A DNA stretch of 64,000 bases, from the NCBI GenBank assembly GCA_965197415.1, contig OZ240207.1:682001-746000 (forward strand), in the 5' to 3' direction. This DNA comes from DAOUJI01 sp965197415. GTDB taxonomy: Bacteria; Chloroflexota; Dehalococcoidia; Lucifugimonadales; JAGWBF01. A program made the position numbers and the translations under genes. Each line of letters begins with the position of its first letter. Position 1 is the stretch's first letter. Positions 59,226 through 64,000 of the stretch are shown in pieces. Under the pieces are notes generated by a model. The model was not told where the DNA came from. It ran no database searches and saw only the letters and a program-made list of their open reading frames with translations.

Positions 59226-59665
59226 GCCAGGCAGGACTGTAAGCCGGGTTCTGTACCCATCCCTGAGGGAGGGGCGGCGGCCATCTATCTAGGCCTGCCG
59301 TTGCCGACAGGCTCAAGCGGCCAACCCGGGGACGGGCCGGGCGCCCATAGTCCCCCTATTTGGCCTTGCTCCGGGCGGGGTTTGGCCGCCTGCACGTCGC
59401 CGTACAGGCCGGACGCTCTTACCGTCCGATTTCACCCTTGCCCTCTTCGTTCTCCGTCAAACCCGCCTAACCCTGCGTAGGCAGAGCTTGGAAGGGGTCT
59501 GAGGTAAATCTAGAAGGGCGGTGTAGTTTCTGTGCCACTTTCCGTCCGTCGGCTGCTGAGAGCCGGCGGCCTGGGCATTACCCAGCGCCTTGCCCGGTGG
59601 AGCCCGGACTTTCCTCCATCCTTCCCATTCTGAGAAGGACAGCGGCCACCCGTCCTGCCTGGCCG
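59226..59665 (-). ncRNA. rnpB: RNase P RNA
   Basis: The minus strand carries all landmark pieces: a 5' terminal stem CCAGGCAGGAC pairing with GTCCTGCCTGG at the 3' end, GAGGAAAGTCCGGGCTCC, GGTAATGCC, GGGCAAGGGTGAAA, ACTATGGGCGCCC-like CR region near AGATAGATGGCCGCC and the 3' GGGTACAGAACCCGGC. About 440 nt, A-type layout by arrangement. Ends are accurate to a few bases. It has its own promoter at 59679. Confidence 0.95.
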
Positions 59666-59678
59666 GTTGCTCGGATGG

Positions 59679-59707
59679 AATGTAGCACAGCCCGAAAATA
59701 GGGTCAA
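59679..59707 (-). promoter_or_regulatory. Promoter of rnpB
   Basis: Minus strand TTGACC (59702-59707) and TACATT (59679-59684), 17-nt spacer; start expected near 59670, matching the 5' end of the RNA. Confidence 0.7.
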
Positions 59708-59825
59708 GGTAACCCGCATTTCCGGACAGCGGGAAGAAGTCTTGGTCATCCCGTTCGTGGCGAGTCTTCCGAGCCACTCTCCGGCTCGCTCAGGGCAAAC
59801 AAAAAGAAACGAGACGCGGGGCGCC

Positions 59826-60527
59826 TCAGGTTATCAACAAAATCCGCCCACAGCTTCCGCAGCGGACGGCTTCACGACCCATGCGGACCTTCTGGAGTTG
59901 GTGGGTGGGAAGGGACATGCGGCAGCCTCTACAGAGTCCCCGCTCCACCTTCACCACCGCCTCGCCGGACTTGGACGTCCGGAGCTTCTCATAAGCCGCC
60001 AGGTCTCTCGACGTGACCAGGGATGTGATCCCCTCCCTGCGTTCTTCCAGGTCCTTAATGCGCTGGCGCAGGTCGTCGGAATCGGAGATAAGTTCATACT
60101 GTTTCCGTTCCCATTCCTCCTCCGAGGGGGACTGGGATTCTTCCAACGACCGAACCAGTTCTTGAGTCTCCTCAAGCTCCACCATCGTCCCCAGCAGGCT
60201 GCCGTCGGCCTCCTGTAGCAGCTCTTTCAGATAGTTGACCTCGCTCTGCAAGCCTTCCATTTCCTTGGGGCTGGTTATGGACCCGCCGTAGAGCTTACTC
60301 TCGACGCTTTGCAGCCTGGAGCGCAGAGACTCCGCCTCGAGGTCCTGGTTCTTCTGCTGGACTTGGAGCTTAGTCAATTCGGTCTTTTCGTGCACCAGGG
60401 AGCGGGCGATTTCATCCAGGGCGCTCCGGTCTCCTATACGCGTCTCCATGGTGGAAAGAGCGACTCTCTGCCGCTCCAGCTCTAAGTCCAACTCTTGAAG
60501 TGCGTAAAGGTTTTTTGCGGTGGTCAT
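59826..60527 (-). CDS. Coiled-coil protein with C-terminal zinc ribbon (DUF164/CT398-like)
   Basis: 233 residues from ATG 60527. Residues ~5-180 form two long helices of charged coiled coil (LYALQELDLELERQ.., VHEKTELTKLQVQQKNQDLEAE..), with the family motif YGGSITSPKEMEGLQSEV between them. The C-terminal zinc ribbon is CRGCRMSLP...RCGSCGRIL. The group is widely conserved and often lies near rnpB or other RNA genes; it is sometimes named a nucleic-acid-binding protein. A good promoter (60583-60611) lies upstream. Confidence 0.85.
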   Translation of the reverse strand: MTTAKNLYALQELDLELERQRVALSTMETRIGDRSALDEIARSLVHEKTELTKLQVQQKNQDLEAESLRSRLQSVESKLYGGSITSPKEMEGLQSEVNYLKELLQEADGSLLGTMVELEETQELVRSLEESQSPSEEEWERKQYELISDSDDLRQRIKDLEERREGITSLVTSRDLAAYEKLRTSKSGEAVVKVERGLCRGCRMSLPTHQLQKVRMGREAVRCGSCGRILLIT

Positions 60528-60582
60528 ACGGCCAGTCCAGGCATGAAATGGAGGAGATGGGCAGTGCCGGCTCTTGCTCTGG

Positions 60583-60611
60583 ATTTTAGGGAGGCCTATT
60601 TCAAAAGTCAA
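60583..60611 (-). promoter_or_regulatory. Promoter of the coiled-coil zinc-ribbon gene
   Basis: Minus strand TTGACT (60606-60611) and TAAAAT (60583-60588), 17-nt spacer. Confidence 0.6.
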
Positions 60612-60761
60612 CGAACCCTCGCCGGGTGCAATCACTTCCCAGCGATGATACAATCTGTAAACGTTGGCTGTAGACGCTGACGGCGAAGCGCAAGACTAGC
60701 GTCGAGGCCCTTATCCATTCGGCCCAACCGGCTTGGCCGGAACTAGACAGAGACTTAAACA

Positions 60762-62969
60762 GTGCTGCGTCTGTTCAATACTCTGGGCAAGAAGGTCGAG
60801 GAAGTTACAACCCTTGAGCCCGGAGTGGTGCGCATGTACACCTGCGGCCCGACCGTATACAGGTACGCCCACATCGGCAACCTCCGCTCTTACTTAATGG
60901 CCGACTGGATTCGCAGGACGCTCCAGCAGCGAGGGCGCCGGGTCATCCACGTCAAGAACATCACCGATATAGGCCACATGCGCCAGGAGGCCCTGGAAAC
61001 GGGCGGCGACAAGATAATCCTGGCGGCCATCGCGGAGGGCAAGACCCCCCAGGAGATAGCCGACTTCTACACTGACAGCTTTCTCTCGGATGAAGAGCGT
61101 CTAAACATACTCCCAGCCCACCACTTTCCCCGCGCCACCGGACACGTGCCCGAGATGGTGGAGGTCATCAGGCGCCTTTTCTCCAACGGCCACGCCTACG
61201 CCTCCGGCGGCAACGTCTATTTCGACGTCGCCAACTTCAGCGACTACGGCAAGCTGTCCGGAAACCTGGAGGAGGGCCTCATGGAAGGGGTCCGGTCCGA
61301 GGTGGACCCGGACAAGAGAGACCCCCGCGACTTCACCCTCTGGAAGAGGGCGGAAGAAGGCCGGGACATGAAATGGGACAGCCCCTGGGGAGAGGGGTTC
61401 CCCGGGTGGCACATCGAGTGTTCCGCCATGTCCACCAAGTACATGGGTGAACAGTTGGACATCCACACCGGCGGAGTGGACAACATCTTCCCACACCACG
61501 AAGACGAAATCGCCCAGAGCGAGGCGGCTTTTGGTAAGCCCTTCGTGAGTTGCTGGGTCCACGGTCAGCACCTGTTGGCCGACGGCGTCAAGATGGCCAA
61601 GTCCGCGGGCAACGAATTCATCCTTCAAGACCTGGCGGACAGAGGATTCGACCCGCTGGCTTTCCGCTACCTGTGCGCCACAGTCCGCTACCGCCACCGC
61701 ATGAACTTCACGTTCACCGCTCTTAAAGCTTCCCAACGGGCGTTGACGAGCCTTAGGGACAGGGTATGGGAGCTCCGCTGCCTGAACGACGGCGGCTCTG
61801 TTTCCAACGGAAGCGACGGGCCCACGAACGAATGGCGCCGGAAATTTGACGACACGGTAGACCAGGACCTGAACATCCCAGGCGGACTCGCCGTCATGTG
61901 GGACATGGTGCGGTCGGAGTTGCCACCCAAAGCCAAGCTGGCGCTGCTGCTGGAGTACGACCGAATTCTGGGATTCGGTCTGGACGCCGTGCCAGGCTTA
62001 TATCACACGCCCGACGACGTATGCGCCTCCGTATCGGTCCGTGACGCTCTCCGAAAGGCGGCCAACTATCCCAGGGCTGACGAGATAAGGGCGCGCATCA
62101 ACTCCGCCGGTTACCTTGTGAAAGACACTCTGGTGGGTCCGATGCTGCGTCCCATGACAGAACGAGAAAAGGCTGTCGAACGGTGGCCTTCAGTGTCGTC
62201 GTCGCGGGAAGTGGAGTCCCTGTTGGACGTGCCGGACGCCGCTGAATTCTCCTTTGTAGTCCTGGCCAATGACCACTTGGAGGACGTGAAACGATGCGTC
62301 GACAGTGTGCTGAAATGTACCTCCGATGAGCCGTTCGAGCTTATTATTGTTGACAACGGTTCCACGGACGGCGCCGCCGACTGGGCCGAGCAAATCTCCA
62401 GGGACGACCAACGAGTGCGGACTATTCACTGCGACCACATCCTCGGTGACGGAGCTGCCAAAAACATAGGACTGAAACAGTCCCTGGGCAACACGGTAGT
62501 GATGCTGGATACCTCTGTCGAGGTTACGGGCAACGTCGCGGGCCCGATAAAAACCCTGCTGGAGCAACCCTTCGTAGGAATGGTAGGAGCATGGGGCGTC
62601 ACATCGCCAGACTTGAGACATTTCGATGAAGAAGGCGCGGTGGGCGATGTGGACGCCATGCAGGGCTACTGCGTGGCCTTCAAGAGGGAGACCTTGAGCG
62701 TCACAGGCCTTATGAGGGAGACATTCCGGTTTTACCGCAACCTTGACCTGGACTTCAGCCTCCAGTTCAAGGACAAAGGCTACAAGATAGTCGCCGACGA
62801 CACACTTCCTTTTACCCGGCATGAGCACCGGCAATGGGAAGCCCTGGGAGAGGCGGAGCGGAACGAGCTAAGCCTTAAGAATTTCCGCCGATTCTTGAAG
62901 AAGTGGGGCCATCGCACAGACCTCCTTGCAACGGCTGACCCAGATGGACATCACCATCAACACCACTAG
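60762..62969 (+). CDS. cysS: Cysteinyl-tRNA synthetase fused to a GT2-type glycosyltransferase domain
   Basis: 735 residues from GTG 60762. Residues 1-~470 are a complete CysRS: Zn ligands at Cys28 (TCGPTVY), ECSAMSTKY and FPHHEDEIAQSE; HIGN at 37-40; KMAKS at 277-281; and the DALR-like C-terminal domain ending GYLVKDTLVGPM. Residues ~495-720 match family-2 glycosyltransferases: FSFVVLANDHLEDVKRCVDSVL, ELIIVDNGSTDGAADW, VVMLDTSVEVTGN (DxD replaced by DTS), FYRNLDLDFSLQFKDKGYKIVAD. The tail ends HHHQHH. CysRS normally has ~460 residues, so the extra 260 are a true fusion, with no stop or frame change between. It should charge tRNA-Cys; the added domain has no known role. Confidence 0.85.
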   Translation: MLRLFNTLGKKVEEVTTLEPGVVRMYTCGPTVYRYAHIGNLRSYLMADWIRRTLQQRGRRVIHVKNITDIGHMRQEALETGGDKIILAAIAEGKTPQEIADFYTDSFLSDEERLNILPAHHFPRATGHVPEMVEVIRRLFSNGHAYASGGNVYFDVANFSDYGKLSGNLEEGLMEGVRSEVDPDKRDPRDFTLWKRAEEGRDMKWDSPWGEGFPGWHIECSAMSTKYMGEQLDIHTGGVDNIFPHHEDEIAQSEAAFGKPFVSCWVHGQHLLADGVKMAKSAGNEFILQDLADRGFDPLAFRYLCATVRYRHRMNFTFTALKASQRALTSLRDRVWELRCLNDGGSVSNGSDGPTNEWRRKFDDTVDQDLNIPGGLAVMWDMVRSELPPKAKLALLLEYDRILGFGLDAVPGLYHTPDDVCASVSVRDALRKAANYPRADEIRARINSAGYLVKDTLVGPMLRPMTEREKAVERWPSVSSSREVESLLDVPDAAEFSFVVLANDHLEDVKRCVDSVLKCTSDEPFELIIVDNGSTDGAADWAEQISRDDQRVRTIHCDHILGDGAAKNIGLKQSLGNTVVMLDTSVEVTGNVAGPIKTLLEQPFVGMVGAWGVTSPDLRHFDEEGAVGDVDAMQGYCVAFKRETLSVTGLMRETFRFYRNLDLDFSLQFKDKGYKIVADDTLPFTRHEHRQWEALGEAERNELSLKNFRRFLKKWGHRTDLLATADPDGHHHQHH

Positions 62970-63008
62970 ATGGCCGCCGACACCAATGAATTGTCAAACG
63001 ATACTCAG

Positions 63009-63040
63009 GGCGCCCGCCAGACCGACGGGCGCCTGCTTTT
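63009..63040 (+). terminator. Rho-independent terminator after the CysRS fusion gene
   Basis: GGCGCCCG (63009-63016) and CGGGCGCC (63026-63033) form an 8-bp stem, followed by TGCTTTT. Confidence 0.7.
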
Positions 63041-63052
63041 GGGGAGGCTAGA

Positions 63053-63757
63053 TTGGACCAGCCGGAACCTTACACCCGTGGAATGGTGGTGGTAGCTCAT
63101 GCCGACGACGCCGAGTTCGGATGTTCAGGGACCGTGGCAAAGTGGTGCAAACAAGGCATGGAAGTCGTCTACGTCCTCTGCACCGACGGCAGCAAGGGCA
63201 GCGCCGACCCTGAGATGACATCGCGACGGCTGGTGGAAATCCGCCGTCAGGAGCAACTTGACGCGGGAAAGGTGCTGGGCCTAAAGGACGTGGTCTTCCT
63301 GGGATACGAGGACGCCATGCTCCAGCCCACTCTCGACGTGCGCCGCGACATCGTCAAGGAAATCCGGCGACACAAGCCGGACGTGCTGATTTGCCAGAGC
63401 CCCGTCCGAGCCATGCACAGGAAGAACTATATAGGCCATCCAGACCATCTGGCCGCAGGCGAGGCGGCGATGTCGGCCGTATTCCCCTCGGCGAGGGACA
63501 GGTTAACCTTCCCTGAGTTGCTGACCCAGGGACTGGAACCCCACAAAGTTCGGGAACTGATGATTATGGACGCCGAAGAACCCGACAAGTGGATTGACGT
63601 TTCCGACACCATCGACATCGCTATGGAGGCTGTCCGCGCGCACAAGTCCCAGATCCGAGAGGACACGGTAGAACGCGTGATGGAACACAGAAGACAGGCC
63701 GGGGTTCACCACGGAATGGAGTACGCCGAGTCCTTCAAACACTTCCACCTGCGGTGA
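63053..63757 (+). CDS. PIG-L/LmbE-family deacetylase
   Basis: 234 residues from TTG 63053 (GGGGAGG before). The zinc site is MVVVAHADDAEFGCSG, a variant of AHPDDE, then VLCTDGSKGS and YIGHPDHLAAGEAAMSAV. Family members remove acetyl groups from GlcNAc-type sugars, including mycothiol (MshB) and bacillithiol precursors. No MshA, MshC or BshC is adjacent, so a thiol role is only a guess; note the CysRS-like gene upstream and the known use of CysRS-like MshC in mycothiol synthesis. KVRELMIMDAEEPDKWIDVSDTIDIAMEAVRAHKSQ is typical of a subfamily. Confidence 0.85.
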   Translation: MDQPEPYTRGMVVVAHADDAEFGCSGTVAKWCKQGMEVVYVLCTDGSKGSADPEMTSRRLVEIRRQEQLDAGKVLGLKDVVFLGYEDAMLQPTLDVRRDIVKEIRRHKPDVLICQSPVRAMHRKNYIGHPDHLAAGEAAMSAVFPSARDRLTFPELLTQGLEPHKVRELMIMDAEEPDKWIDVSDTIDIAMEAVRAHKSQIREDTVERVMEHRRQAGVHHGMEYAESFKHFHLR

Positions 63758-63764
63758 CAATCAA

Positions 63765-63794
63765 TTGACAAGAATCGAGCGATTTTGCTAGTAT
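63765..63794 (+). promoter_or_regulatory. Promoter of the final lipoprotein gene
   Basis: TTGACA (63765-63770) and TAGTAT (63789-63794), 18-nt spacer, about 110 nt before ATG 63909. Confidence 0.6.
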
Positions 63795-63908
63795 CAGTGC
63801 GGCTTTTTTCTATTAGGACAGACTACGCTCTATTCGCATCCAGTTTCTGAACGCCAAAAGCCGCACGTTGCAAGAACACCAACCGGAACAGGTATAGGAG
63901 GACCGAAC

Positions 63909-64000
63909 ATGAAGAGGGCGCTCTCCAACTACAGATGGTCCCTGATAGGGGTCATGGCTGTCGTGCTTATGGTCGTCGCCGTAGCCTGCGGCGATGACGC
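63909..64000 (+). CDS. Lipoprotein, N-terminal part (cut by window edge)
   Basis: ATG 63909 follows TAGGAGG. The 30 visible codons are a basic start (MKRALSNYRW), a hydrophobic stretch and a lipobox ending VAVACGDD, with Cys as the lipidation site. Many binding proteins of ABC or TTT-type transporters begin this way, but nothing in the part seen identifies the family. Confidence 0.7.
   Translation, partial: MKRALSNYRWSLIGVMAVVLMVVAVACGDD

Noticed and set aside
62940..62969. His-rich end of the CysRS fusion as an artificial tag
   Set aside because: HHHQHH follows ADPDG in the natural frame, with a terminator after it and no vector sequence; a natural metal-binding tail is more likely.
1..64000. 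CRISPR array, phage or integrated element
   Set aside because: No regularly spaced repeats, no integrase, capsid or att-like ends; only scattered short palindromes.

Overview
The window is a gene-dense stretch of bacterial chromosome with fairly high G+C, short intergenic gaps and many 1-4 nt overlaps or adjacent stop/start codons. Gene content suggests Chloroflexota, most likely a SAR202-type lineage. The evidence is several luciferase-like (LLM) flavin oxidoreductases, tandem pairs of amidohydrolases, alpha/beta hydrolases and class III CoA-transferases, a reductive-dehalogenase-like Fe-S protein without an export signal, and lipoprotein-type signal peptides. This placement is inferred from gene content only; no 16S or marker tree could be run.

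Layout. 1-3.6 kb: end of a Gld-like ABC-2 export operon. 3.8-7.0 kb: CinA and two membrane-associated proteins. 7.2-9.8 kb: two paralogous amidohydrolases. 9.9-12.6 kb: an accessory patch with a GIY-YIG gene framed by inverted palindromes, a methyltransferase-nuclease fusion and a HicBA toxin-antitoxin pair. 12.6-18.8 kb: a minus-strand operon with RimI, CoaE, a MoxR-type ATPase, a CoA-type Nudix hydrolase and a giant VWA protein. 19-22.9 kb: DNA repair genes (yebC-ruvC-ruvA-uvrB). 22.9-24.1 kb: an orphan IS630-type helix-turn-helix protein and a small unknown protein. 24.4-29.2 kb: hydrolases, ComF, and L-2-hydroxyglutarate and malate/lactate-type oxidoreductases. 29.2-29.6 kb: a hairpin-rich spacer. 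29.6-32.0 kb: an isochorismatase-like hydrolase and a thiS-thiE-thiG operon under a TPP riboswitch. 32.2-40.9 kb: rsmD, coaD, a coiled-coil protein, polA, a frameshifted dnaE and ogt. 41-43.2 kb: two thioredoxin-fold lipoproteins. 43.3-46.6 kb: the reductive-dehalogenase-like protein, a beta-propeller protein and an MBL hydrolase, each with its own good promoter. 46.7-59.2 kb: catabolic accessory genes (LLM, SDR, CaiB, MaoC and split TPP decarboxylase genes) plus birA, a PHP protein and an orphan antitoxin. 59.2-64 kb: RNase P RNA, a coiled-coil zinc-ribbon protein, a cysteinyl-tRNA synthetase fused to a glycosyltransferase, a PIG-L deacetylase and the start of a lipoprotein.

The housekeeping genes cover DNA repair, replication, CoA synthesis, thiamine synthesis and RNA processing. 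The accessory genes look like a toolkit for oxidising or hydrolysing varied organic compounds through CoA thioesters. Several accessory enzymes lack family catalytic residues (the CinA deamidase domain, two SDRs, one CoA-transferase, the MaoC pair).

The most unusual items are the CysRS-glycosyltransferase fusion, the GIY-YIG gene bracketed by hairpins whose stems show compensatory changes, the single-base dnaE frameshift, and a ThiS with two residues after its glycine tail. Promoters of the TTGACA-N16/18-TATAAT type are easy to see, and several genes without a ribosome binding site look leaderless.
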